From positions 1 to 33,187 of the forward strand of contig CAAEDD010000200.1 of assembly GCA_900754515.1 (NCBI GenBank): a stretch of 33,187 nt of DNA, written 5' to 3'. Source of the stretch: an uncultured Oscillospiraceae bacterium. Its GTDB lineage: Bacteria > Bacillota > Clostridia > Oscillospirales > Oscillospiraceae. The position numbers were made by a program, and so were the translations under genes. The notes under the pieces are model-generated. The model worked only from the letters and a program-made list of their open reading frames with translations. It was not told the DNA's origin and searched no databases. Of this stretch, positions 1 through 6,882 are shown piece after piece. Position 1 is the first letter of the stretch. The number at the start of each line of letters is the position of its first letter.

Positions 1-1
1 A

Positions 2-235
2 ACCCACGACATGCACCTGATGCTGGAATATGCGGGGCGGGCGGTAGTGTTCTCCGGCGGCCGTGTAATAGCTGATGACAGCTCTGCCAGAATACTCACC
101 GACAGTGAGGTCATCCGTAAGGCCAGCCTGAAGGAAACTTCCCTTTATCCACTGTCACAGATGTGCGGAATTGAGGATGGACGTGCCTTCGTCCAGCGCT
201 TCATAGATTATGAGCGGGAGGCGGTGAGAAAATGA
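2..235 (+). CDS. ECF transporter ATP-binding protein, C-terminal end (partial)
   Basis: This is the C-terminal 77 or so codons of an ABC ATPase that runs in from outside the window. The frame opens with Thr-His-Asp-Met, the H-loop (switch histidine) context of ABC ATPases, followed by a stretch reading VVFSGGRVIADD, the usual strand after the H-loop. The stop overlaps the start of ecfT in an ATGA junction, which indicates translational coupling and identifies it as the energizing subunit of an energy-coupling-factor (ECF) vitamin or metal transporter. The Walker A, Q-loop, signature and Walker B parts are not in the window, so paralogue type (EcfA1 or EcfA2) and substrate cannot be decided. 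The nearest Met (position 11) is internal, not a start. Confidence 0.85.
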   Translation, partial: THDMHLMLEYAGRAVVFSGGRVIADDSSARILTDSEVIRKASLKETSLYPLSQMCGIEDGRAFVQRFIDYEREAVRK

Positions 236-1059
236 TAAATATATTCAACTATATTGACCGCCCCTCTCCCATCCACCGTCTCACAGGAGCTACCAAGCTG
301 GTGTGCCTGCTGCTGTGGAGTTTTGCGGCAATGCTCACCTATGACACACGTATGCTGATATTGCTGCCGGTGCTCAGCTTCCTGCTGTTTTACATCTCCA
401 AAATAAAGCTGCGGGACGTGTCCTTTATGCTGGGCTTTACGGCGGTGTTCATGGTGCTGAACAATGTCTTGATATTTGCCTTCTCTCCTCAGCACGGAGT
501 CAGCCTCTATGGTACCAGGCATGTGCTGTTCTCCCTGGGGGGAAACTATGTGGTCACCAAGGAGCAGCTTTTTTACCACCTGAATTTGGTGCTGAAATAT
601 CTGTCCACCATACCAATTGTGCTGCTCTTTGTATGCACCACTAACCCCAGTGAGTTTGCTGCCTCTCTGAACAGAATAGGCGTCAAATACACCGTGGCCT
701 ATTCTGTGGCCCTGGCTCTCAGGTATATCCCGGATATTCAGCGGGAATACCATGATATATCACAGGCCCAGCAGGCCCGGGGCATTGAGATGAGCCGCAA
801 GCAGAGCCTAACAAAGCGGCTGAAAAGCGCAAGCGCAATTCTGATTCCTCTCATTCTCTCCAGCATGGACAGGATAGAGACCATATCCAATGCCATGGAG
901 CTGAGAGGCTTCGGCAAGAATAAGAAGCGCACCTGGTATATGGGGCGTAAGTTTTCAAAGCTGGATATCCTGGCAATGATTTTCTGCGCCCTGCTGTTGG
1001 TTATTTCCCTGAGCCTGAACGTGATGAACGGCAGCCGTTTCTGGAATCCATTTATATAA
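232..1059 (+). CDS. ecfT: ECF transporter transmembrane component EcfT
   Basis: A 275-aa polytopic membrane protein with about five or six hydrophobic segments (roughly residues 20-50, 60-85, 110-135, 150-175 and 245-265). Two EcfT coupling-helix signatures are visible in the cytoplasmic loop: QQARGIE near residue 182 and MELRGFG near residue 223, the two Ala-Arg-Gly-like motifs that contact the EcfA ATPases. The family couples ATP hydrolysis to substrate uptake through an exchangeable S component, which is not encoded here. It starts at the ATG overlapping the ATPase stop and ends 20 bp before metK with no terminator between, so ecfA-ecfT-metK may be one transcript. Family assignment is firm; substrate is unknown. 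Confidence 0.93.
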   Translation: MINIFNYIDRPSPIHRLTGATKLVCLLLWSFAAMLTYDTRMLILLPVLSFLLFYISKIKLRDVSFMLGFTAVFMVLNNVLIFAFSPQHGVSLYGTRHVLFSLGGNYVVTKEQLFYHLNLVLKYLSTIPIVLLFVCTTNPSEFAASLNRIGVKYTVAYSVALALRYIPDIQREYHDISQAQQARGIEMSRKQSLTKRLKSASAILIPLILSSMDRIETISNAMELRGFGKNKKRTWYMGRKFSKLDILAMIFCALLLVISLSLNVMNGSRFWNPFI

Positions 1060-1079
1060 ATACATCAAAGGAGAACACG

Positions 1080-2264
1080 ATGAGCCATTATTTCTTTACG
1101 TCCGAATCCGTAACGGAAGGGCATCCCGACAAAATCTGCGACCAGATATCCGATGCGGTGCTGGATGCCATACTGGAGCAGGACCCCATGGGCCGTGTGG
1201 CCTGCGAAACCACGGTTTCCACCGGACTTGTGCATATTATGGGTGAGATAAGCACCAGCTGCTATGTGGATATCCCCAAGATAACCAGACAGGTAATCCG
1301 GGACATAGGCTATGACAGGGCAAAGTACGGCTTTGACTGCGACACCTGCGGCATAATTACCAACATAGACGAGCAGTCCGGAGATATTGCCATGGGTGTT
1401 GACAAGGCTCTGGAAAACAAGACCGGAGAGTATGACCAGCTGCAAAACGGCGCCGGGGATCAGGGCATGATGTTCGGCTATGCCTGTGACGAGACACCGG
1501 AGCTGATGCCACTGGCAATCTCCCTGGCTCATAAGCTGGCAAAGCGCCTGACCGCTGTGAGAAAATCCGGAGAGCTGAGCTATCTCCGCCCCGACGGCAA
1601 GACCCAGGTGACCATAGAGTATGACGAAAACCGCCGTCCGGTTCGGGTTGACACGGTGGTGATCTCCACCCAGCACGCCCCGGAGGCGGAGCTGGAACAG
1701 ATACGCCGGGATATGATTGAGCGGGTTATAAAGCCCACTATCGCCCCGGAACTGCTGGATGACAGCACAAGATATCTTATAAACCCCACCGGGCGCTTTG
1801 TCATCGGCGGACCTCAGGGAGACTCGGGACTCACCGGCCGGAAGATAATAGTTGACACCTACGGCGGCAGCGCCCCCCATGGCGGCGGTGCCTTCTCCGG
1901 CAAGGACCCCACCAAGGTAGACCGCTCCGCTGCCTATGCCGCAAGATATGTGGCGAAAAACGTGGTGGCTGCCGGCCTTGCCAGCCGCTGCCAGATAGAA
2001 CTGGCCTATGCCATAGGCGTGGCGGCTCCCGTGTCTGTACTGGTGGAGACTTTCGGCACAGGCACGGTGCCCGATGCCCGCCTTGAGGAGGCGGTGCGCA
2101 AGGTGTTTGACCTGCGCCCCAGCGCTATCATCCGGGATCTGGACCTGCGTCGACCCATTTATCGGCAGCTGGCCGCTTACGGCCACATGGGCCGGGAGGA
2201 TCTGGGCGTGAGCTGGGAAAAGACCGACCGTACCCAGGCCCTGCTGGAGGCCCTGGGCGAATAA
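1080..2264 (+). CDS. metK: S-adenosylmethionine synthetase
   Basis: A 394-aa cytoplasmic enzyme that makes S-adenosylmethionine from methionine and ATP; normal length for MetK. Clear family motifs are GHPDK at residues 14-18, GAGDQGMMFGYA near residue 123, and GGGAFSGKDPTKVDRSAAY near residue 262, which supply ATP, Mg2+ and K+ binding residues. AAGGAGA lies about 5 nt before the ATG. It follows ecfT by 20 bp and is closed by a hairpin just downstream. No SAM riboswitch or other leader is present in that gap, so expression must depend on the upstream promoter. Confidence 0.98.
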   Translation: MSHYFFTSESVTEGHPDKICDQISDAVLDAILEQDPMGRVACETTVSTGLVHIMGEISTSCYVDIPKITRQVIRDIGYDRAKYGFDCDTCGIITNIDEQSGDIAMGVDKALENKTGEYDQLQNGAGDQGMMFGYACDETPELMPLAISLAHKLAKRLTAVRKSGELSYLRPDGKTQVTIEYDENRRPVRVDTVVISTQHAPEAELEQIRRDMIERVIKPTIAPELLDDSTRYLINPTGRFVIGGPQGDSGLTGRKIIVDTYGGSAPHGGGAFSGKDPTKVDRSAAYAARYVAKNVVAAGLASRCQIELAYAIGVAAPVSVLVETFGTGTVPDARLEEAVRKVFDLRPSAIIRDLDLRRPIYRQLAAYGHMGREDLGVSWEKTDRTQALLEALGE

Positions 2265-2281
2265 GATATGAGAAACACCGA

Positions 2282-2318
2282 AAACCCCACTGCGGCTTTA
2301 TATGCCGCGGCGGGGTTT
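2282..2318 (+). terminator. Hairpin terminator after metK
   Basis: AAACCCC (2282-2288) pairs with GGGGTTT (2312-2318), and an inner GCGGC pairs with GCCGC around a short TTTATAT loop. The T-tract is short, so termination may be incomplete. Confidence 0.65.
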
Positions 2319-2352
2319 ACGATTTCCGACAGATTTTTTGAAAATGCCAAAC

Positions 2353-2381
2353 TTGACAAATGTGAAATTCGATGCTATTAT
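2353..2381 (+). promoter_or_regulatory. Sigma-A promoter of the SorC-family regulator
   Basis: TTGACA (2353-2358), a 17-bp spacer, and TATTAT (2376-2381). This is a perfect -35 and a near-perfect -10, 31 bp before the regulator start. Confidence 0.85.
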
Positions 2382-2398
2382 ACCCCCAGAATTTGACA
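2361..2398 (+). promoter_or_regulatory. Dyad straddling the -10 box, candidate autoregulatory operator
   Basis: TGTGAAATTC (2361-2370) and GAATTTGACA (2389-2398) are inverted copies matching at 9 of 10 positions, with the -10 box between them. A repressor on this dyad would block RNA polymerase; autoregulation by the SorC protein itself is an inference. Confidence 0.45.
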
Positions 2399-2411
2399 AA
2401 GGAGCATACAA

Positions 2412-3362
2412 ATGATCCCAGCTGATAAAAAAATTGAACGTATGCTGAATGTGGCCCACATGTATTATGAGCGGGACATGACCCAAAACCAGATAGCAAA
2501 GGAGCTTGGAATCTCCAGACCCCTGGTGAGCCTGCTGCTCACTGAGGCCAGGAGCTGCGGCCTTGTGACCATCACAATAAACGATGTGCAGAGCCGTGAG
2601 CAGCTGGCGGCAAAGCAGCTGGAGAGTTGCTTTAATCTGCACAGGGCTTTGGTGCAGCCGGATGCCGCCTCTGCCGACGCCACAGATAATGCCACTGCCT
2701 GTGCCGCTTTCCGTCTCTGCTTTGAGGATGGGGCAGAGAATATAGGCATAGGCTGGGGGTCCATGATGGGCCGTATGGCAGACTGGGCAGAGCCGGAAGC
2801 AGGGGAGGAACACAAGAACTGCCGGCTTTTCCCCCTGATCGGCGGCATAGGTGCCTCCTACCGGGGATATCATACCAACGAGCTGGCCAGAATAATTTCC
2901 GGAAAGCTGGGATGTGAGGCGGATTATCTTTATTTTCCCGCCTTTTTTGATTCGGAGCAGGAGCTGGCTCTGATACGGAATATGGAGACCTTCCGGGGTG
3001 TGTCCCAGCGCTGGGACGATATTGACCTGGCTTTTGTAAATGTGTCAAACTATCCTTCTTATCCGGATCTGGGTGTGGAATACCGCTACAGTGGGCAGCT
3101 GCTGCGCCGCCGGGCAGTGGGGCGTATACTGGCCCACTATTATGACGAAGAGGGCAGCATTATCCAGCCCGACGTGGATAATGTTATACAGTGCTCCGTT
3201 GAGCAGCTGAGCCATGCCGGAAAGCTTGTGGCTCTCTGCTCTGCCCACCTGAAGGAGGAGAGCGTCATCGGCGCATTGCGTCTTAAACTTATTGACACTC
3301 TGGTGCTGCCGTGCAGCCTGGCAGAGCGAGTGCTGGCACGGATGGAGAAATCCCAGGCATAA
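2412..3362 (+). CDS. SorC/DeoR-type (LsrR-like) sugar-binding transcriptional regulator
   Basis: A 316-aa cytoplasmic regulator. The N-terminal 55 residues hold a helix-turn-helix of the SorC type (MTQNQIAKELGISRPLVSLLL, recognition helix around residues 34-43). Residues 60-315 match the SorC sugar-phosphate-binding domain, with GIGWGSMM near residue 112 and the C-terminal GALR segment near residue 286. SorC members such as LsrR, DeoR and CggR are usually tetramers that release DNA on binding a phosphorylated sugar. It has its own promoter and strong terminator and sits immediately upstream of the dhaL-dhaK-lsrF operon, so it is the likely local regulator. The effector is not known; a product of the DhaKL kinase is the obvious candidate by analogy with LsrR. 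SD GGAGC(A) lies 8 nt before the ATG. Confidence 0.9.
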   Translation: MIPADKKIERMLNVAHMYYERDMTQNQIAKELGISRPLVSLLLTEARSCGLVTITINDVQSREQLAAKQLESCFNLHRALVQPDAASADATDNATACAAFRLCFEDGAENIGIGWGSMMGRMADWAEPEAGEEHKNCRLFPLIGGIGASYRGYHTNELARIISGKLGCEADYLYFPAFFDSEQELALIRNMETFRGVSQRWDDIDLAFVNVSNYPSYPDLGVEYRYSGQLLRRRAVGRILAHYYDEEGSIIQPDVDNVIQCSVEQLSHAGKLVALCSAHLKEESVIGALRLKLIDTLVLPCSLAERVLARMEKSQA

Positions 3363-3384
3363 GCAGAATATAGCATCGATTTAC

Positions 3385-3442
3385 TTGGCTAAACTATACA
3401 AAAGCCGAAATAGGCTTTTTGTGGTTTAGCCAAATTTTTTTT
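3385..3442 (+). terminator. Strong intrinsic terminator after the SorC regulator gene
   Basis: TTGGCTAAAC (3385-3394) pairs perfectly with GTTTAGCCAA (3424-3433). A nested hairpin AAAAGCC/GGCTTTT (3400-3406, 3413-3419) sits inside, and an eight-T run follows. It separates the regulator from the catabolic operon. Confidence 0.92.
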
Positions 3443-3460
3443 GCACCGACAGAAAAGACT

Positions 3461-3525
3461 TGTAAGACTAACTTACATATGTTATCTTTAAGCCAGAAGA
3501 AGACAACAAAAAATAACATATGTTA
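3461..3525 (+). promoter_or_regulatory. Paired palindromic operators and promoter region of the dha/lsrF operon
   Basis: Two near-identical palindromes, TTACATATGTTA (3473-3484) and TAACATATGTTA (3514-3525, perfect), have centres 41 bp apart, close to four helical turns. A second dyad, TGTAAG/CTTACA (3461-3466, 3472-3477), overlaps the first. A promoter is likely here: TTGCAC (3441-3446) with TAAGAC (3463-3468), or TTGTAA (3460-3465) with TATCTT (3483-3488). The two cannot be told apart by eye. The spacing suits a tetrameric SorC regulator bound to both sites on one face of the helix; binding is inferred. Confidence 0.7.
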
Positions 3526-3545
3526 AACACTGGGAGGAAATGCGA

Positions 3546-4151
3546 ATGACAAAAGCGGAGCTGACGGAGAGATTCAAAAGTGCCTGCCGCCGGGTGACGG
3601 GGGCCGAAGCGGAACTCACGGAAATAGACTCTAAATTCGGAGATGCAGACCACGGTATAACCATGACCAAGATAGCTGCCGCTATTGAGGGGGCAGTGGA
3701 AGAAAGCCAGGGGGGAATCAGGGCAATGCTGGATGATGCTGCCATGGCGGTGATGATGATAAACGGCGGCAGTGCAGTGCCTCTCTGGAACACCTGGTTG
3801 GACGGTATGCAGGAGGCCGCCCCGGAGGGGGAGGAGATAAGCGCCGGGGAACTGAAGGAGATGTTCCGCCAGGCCTATGAGACGCTCTTTGCCCTGTCCA
3901 AAGCCAAGGTTGGGGACAAGACTATGATGGATGCCCTCATCCCGGCAACGGAGGCGATGCAGCAGGCCGGGGAGGATGAGGCGGAGATTTTTGCAGCCGC
4001 GGCGGAAGCGGCGATGGCAGGGGCGGAGGCAAGCCGGAATTTTGTTTCCAGGTTCGGCCGGGCCAGAAGCTACGGTGAGGCCACCATAGGTACTCCTGAT
4101 GCCGGGGCAGTTTCCATGAGCTATTTCTTTGCCGGGCTTGCCGGAAAATAA
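3546..4151 (+). CDS. dhaL: Dihydroxyacetone kinase-type subunit DhaL
   Basis: A 201-aa all-helical nucleotide-binding subunit of a split dihydroxyacetone-type kinase. The Mg-ADP-binding aspartates are visible in the segment EIDSKFGDADHGITM (three Asp residues in the DxxxxDxD arrangement of DhaL). GDKTMMDALIP and the C-terminal RFGRARSYGEATIGTPDAGAVS also match the family. An upstream in-frame ATG exists at 3540, but GGGAGG (3532-3537) is only 2 nt from it and 8 nt from the ATG at 3546, so 3546 is preferred. It is the first gene of the operon; order dhaL-dhaK is reversed relative to E. coli. No DhaM phosphotransferase subunit is encoded in the window, so the phosphoryl donor (PTS or ATP) is open. 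Confidence 0.92.
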   Translation: MTKAELTERFKSACRRVTGAEAELTEIDSKFGDADHGITMTKIAAAIEGAVEESQGGIRAMLDDAAMAVMMINGGSAVPLWNTWLDGMQEAAPEGEEISAGELKEMFRQAYETLFALSKAKVGDKTMMDALIPATEAMQQAGEDEAEIFAAAAEAAMAGAEASRNFVSRFGRARSYGEATIGTPDAGAVSMSYFFAGLAGK

Positions 4152-4217
4152 GGCGCTGAGCATTGTCTGTAACAGGTTCAATATATAACAAAACATTTAA
4201 ACAGGAGGAAAAGCACT

Positions 4218-5216
4218 ATGAAAATGAAGAAGTTTCTCAACGACCCCAATACCCTCACCGATGAACTGCTGGAAGGCATGGCGCTGGCCCATAAGGACAT
4301 AGTGGATGTTCGGGGGCATCTGGTCATCAGCAAGACCCTTAAGGATGCTGACAGAGTTACCATTGTTACCTTTGGCGGCAGCGGACATGAGCCTGCCCAG
4401 GCGGGCTTCGTGGGCAGCGGCATGCTGGATATACAGGTGGTGGGCGACGTGTTTGCAGCCCCCAATCCCCAGCTGGTTTTCGAGGCGGTAAAGATGGCGG
4501 ACAAGGGTCACGGCGTTCTGCTGCTGGTGCTCAATCATGCCGGGGATATGCTCTGCGGCAACATGGTCATGAAGATGGTACAGAAGGCGGGGATGAACGT
4601 GCGCAAGGTGGTCACCCAGGAGGATATCTCCAACGCTCCCCGCTCCAACTCCGACGACCGCCGGGGACTGGCCGGGGCAATACCTCTCTACCATATCGCT
4701 GCTGCCGCCGCCCGTGAGGGCAAGAGCCTGGACGAGGTAGCGGACATCGCCCAGAAGTATGCAGACTCCATGGCTACCATTGCCGTTGCAGCCCGCTGCG
4801 CCACCCACCCCGCCACCGGCGCCGAGTTCGGTGATCTGGGCGATGTGGATATGGAGATCGGCATGGGCCAGCACGGCGAGGGCGGCGGCGGACGTCAGCC
4901 CATGAAGAGCGCCAGGGAGACCATAGAGATCATGGCCAACGCTCTTGTTAAGGACATCCCCCTGGTAAAGGGCGACAAGGCCTTTGTCATGATAAACGGC
5001 TCCGGAGCCACCACCCTTATGGAGATGTTCATACTCTACAAGGACTGTGTGAAGTATCTTGAGAGCCTGGGCATTGAAGTTGTTGCCAACATGGTGGGCG
5101 AAATACTCACCGTTCAGGAGCAAGCTGGCTTCCAGCTGAACATTGCCAAGTGGGACGAGGAGACCCTGCGTCTCTGGAATACCCCGGCCCACACCGCCGC
5201 TTTCTTTAAGGAGTAA
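4218..5216 (+). CDS. dhaK: Dihydroxyacetone kinase-type substrate-binding subunit DhaK
   Basis: A 332-aa protein of normal DhaK length. GGSGHEPAQAGFVG near residues 54-67 and MEIGMGQHGE near residues 212-221 are diagnostic. His219 corresponds to the histidine that in E. coli DhaK forms a hemiaminal with the ketose carbonyl, and Asp110 to the catalytic Asp109. Around that Asp the usual Asn-Tyr-Thr-Gly-Asp context is Asn-His-Ala-Gly-Asp, which could alter the substrate pocket. DhaK-fold kinases act on dihydroxyacetone and, in some bacteria, on erythruloses or other short ketoses. It lies 66 bp after dhaL with its own AGGAGG and is followed 6 bp later by the lsrF-like gene, so product phosphate is probably handed to that enzyme. 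Confidence 0.94.
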   Translation: MKMKKFLNDPNTLTDELLEGMALAHKDIVDVRGHLVISKTLKDADRVTIVTFGGSGHEPAQAGFVGSGMLDIQVVGDVFAAPNPQLVFEAVKMADKGHGVLLLVLNHAGDMLCGNMVMKMVQKAGMNVRKVVTQEDISNAPRSNSDDRRGLAGAIPLYHIAAAAAREGKSLDEVADIAQKYADSMATIAVAARCATHPATGAEFGDLGDVDMEIGMGQHGEGGGGRQPMKSARETIEIMANALVKDIPLVKGDKAFVMINGSGATTLMEMFILYKDCVKYLESLGIEVVANMVGEILTVQEQAGFQLNIAKWDEETLRLWNTPAHTAAFFKE

Positions 5217-5222
5217 TGCAAA

Positions 5223-6101
5223 ATGGCTGATGCAATAGGAAACAAGGCCGCCAAGGATTACCATCTGGACGTGGCCGCCCCGGATCAGGGCTTTTTCGCC
5301 AAGGGTCTGGGCAACACCGACTGGGGCATGAAAAACCGTCTGTCCCGTATCTTCTCCCCCAAATCCGGCAACACCGTCATGCTGGCCTTTGACCACGGAT
5401 ACATAATGGGTTCCACCGCAGGTCTTGAGCGTCTGGATGTGAGCATAGCTCCGCTGTGTGAATATGCAGACGTGCTCATGGGAACCAGAGGTGCTCTGAG
5501 AAGCTGCATTCCCCCCACTCTGAATAAGGCTGTATGCCTGAGAGCAACCCACGACAGCTCCGTCCTCTTTGAGGACATGAGCCGGGGCTGCGGCCTGGGG
5601 GTGGACATGGAGGATGCCCTGCGCATGAACGCCTCAGCACTGGCCATCCAGTGCTTTGTGGGCGGAGCCGGAGAGAAGGATTCTCTGGAAGTGCTGTGCC
5701 GGGCTGCCGATGCAGGCTATCGCTACGGTGTGCCCGTGATGGGCGTCACCGCCGTGGGCAAAGAGATGGAGCGCACCCCCAAGTATTTCCTCCTGGCTAC
5801 CCGCATCCTGGCGGAGCTGGGGGCCAGCATGGTAAAGACCTACTTCTGTGAGGACTTTGAAAACGTGGTGGCCGCCTGCCCGGTTCCAATAGTTATTGCC
5901 GGAGGCAAGAAGCTGCCGGAGGCGGAAGCTCTTACCATGGCCTACAGAGCCATACAGAGCGGCGCCCGGGGCGTGGATATGGGCAGGAACATCTTCCAGA
6001 GCGACTGCCCCATTGCCATGTGCAAGGCTGTGGCAAAGGTGGTTCATGAGGGTTTCACCGACAAGGAAGCCTATGAGTTCTATCTCAGCGAGAAAAACTG
6101 A
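5223..6101 (+). CDS. lsrF: LsrF-like 3-hydroxy-2,4-pentadione-5-phosphate thiolase (class I aldolase fold)
   Basis: A 292-aa TIM-barrel enzyme that is extensively similar to E. coli LsrF along its whole length. Shared segments are DWGM(K)xRLSRIF, TVMLAFDHGY, GLERxDxxIAPL, ADVLM, CPVPIVIAGGKKLPE, GVDMGRNIFQSD and the C-terminal YELYLSEK-like end. Lys205 in MVKTYF aligns with the Schiff-base lysine. LsrF transfers the acetyl group of phosphorylated, isomerised autoinducer-2 to CoA, giving acetyl-CoA and dihydroxyacetone phosphate. The start sits 6 bp after dhaK, with its SD (AAGGAG) inside the end of dhaK. No LsrK, LsrG or Lsr ABC transporter genes are present, so the substrate may be AI-2 or a related branched or short-chain ketose phosphate. 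Family placement is strong; substrate is not. Confidence 0.9.
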   Translation: MADAIGNKAAKDYHLDVAAPDQGFFAKGLGNTDWGMKNRLSRIFSPKSGNTVMLAFDHGYIMGSTAGLERLDVSIAPLCEYADVLMGTRGALRSCIPPTLNKAVCLRATHDSSVLFEDMSRGCGLGVDMEDALRMNASALAIQCFVGGAGEKDSLEVLCRAADAGYRYGVPVMGVTAVGKEMERTPKYFLLATRILAELGASMVKTYFCEDFENVVAACPVPIVIAGGKKLPEAEALTMAYRAIQSGARGVDMGRNIFQSDCPIAMCKAVAKVVHEGFTDKEAYEFYLSEKN

Positions 6102-6113
6102 ACTTTTGATGTA

Positions 6114-6204
6114 AATAAGAGAAAAGAGGGTACACGGCCGCTTGCCTTCCACAACGCACAGCCGTATACCCTCCGGGCGGAGCATAAATGCTCACCCTCT
6201 TATT
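6114..6204 (+). ncRNA. Candidate structured RNA element between lsrF and the DUF1097 gene
   Basis: Three nested or adjacent stems are visible: an outer AATAAGAG/CTCTTATT (6114-6121 with 6197-6204), a 13-bp near-perfect stem GAGGGTACACGGC/GCCGTATACCCTC (6126-6138 with 6161-6173, one mismatch), and a perfect GAGCAT-AA-ATGCTC hairpin (6180-6193). An alternative pairing AAGAGGG/CCCTCTT (6124-6130 with 6195-6201) competes with the outer and first stems, so a switch is possible. There is no T-tract, so a plain terminator is unlikely. I do not recognise a known riboswitch class. It could be a processing or stability element. Confidence 0.5.
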
Positions 6205-6274
6205 ATACTTGCAGCATCCCTTTAAGTCAAATTAAATGCGAGAAAACAGGTAAAAAATAATAGGAGGAAAATTT

Positions 6275-6835
6275 ATGAAGTTCAGCAAGTACATAGTCGG
6301 CCCCGTCATAGTTGCAATTCTGGCGACGGTCATGCAGATAATCGACCAGCTCCTGGCGGCAAACACCATTGTGGGCAGCCTTCTGGCTGGCGGCGGTTCC
6401 TGGATAGCTTTCCAGGCCTGGGCCTGCTATTTCCTGGGCGGCTGCAACGTCAAGGGCGGCGTGAAGGCTTTTGTCGCCTATGTGATAGGCATAGTGGCAT
6501 CCATTGCCATCATGGTGCTGGGGGGCTGGTTCGGCGGCTTTGCGGGCAGCTTCTTCGGCGTGCCTTTGGCCATACTCATCATTGTAATCCCCTGCATCTG
6601 CTGCGAGCGGGTGGAGCTGCTCAGCTATGTCCCGGCTCTCTTTGTGGGTGCCGGCGCCTACTTCGGCATAATGGGCTACATTGCCGGCGGCGTGGCCGCT
6701 CCCTATACCGGCAGCTTTGTAGCCTTCGGTCTGGTGGAGCTGTTCTACTGTGTGTTCGGTCTGGTCTGGGGCTGGCTCACCGTCACCTTCCGCACCGCCT
6801 ATGAAAAGAGCGTGACCGCAAAGGCAGAGAAGTAA
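6275..6835 (+). CDS. DUF1097 family integral membrane protein
   Basis: A 186-aa very hydrophobic protein with about five or six membrane segments rich in Gly and Ala (near residues 8-30, 35-55, 65-90, 95-115, 120-140 and 145-170). Sequence style and length fit the DUF1097 family (E. coli YcdZ type), whose function is not established. The ATG has a strong AGGAGGAAAA 4-9 nt upstream. It is preceded by the structured element at 6114-6204 and followed 47 bp later by the VOC-like gene with a similar SD. Being the only membrane protein of the operon, it may import the operon's substrate or pass an intermediate; that is inference. Confidence 0.78.
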   Translation: MKFSKYIVGPVIVAILATVMQIIDQLLAANTIVGSLLAGGGSWIAFQAWACYFLGGCNVKGGVKAFVAYVIGIVASIAIMVLGGWFGGFAGSFFGVPLAILIIVIPCICCERVELLSYVPALFVGAGAYFGIMGYIAGGVAAPYTGSFVAFGLVELFYCVFGLVWGWLTVTFRTAYEKSVTAKAEK

Positions 6836-6882
6836 TTGCCTGATATAAAAGCAATTTATAATTAATAACAGGAGGAAACATC

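Noticed and set aside
1060..1079. SAM riboswitch before metK
   Set aside because: The gap is only 20 bp and contains just the ribosome binding site.
1065..2186. Long minus-strand frame opposite metK
   Set aside because: Antisense shadow of a fully conserved MetK; no SD and no recognisable motif.
4197..5552. 451-codon minus-strand frame across dhaK and the start of lsrF
   Set aside because: Antisense shadow spanning two well-supported genes; His/Gly/Leu-rich composition and no RBS.
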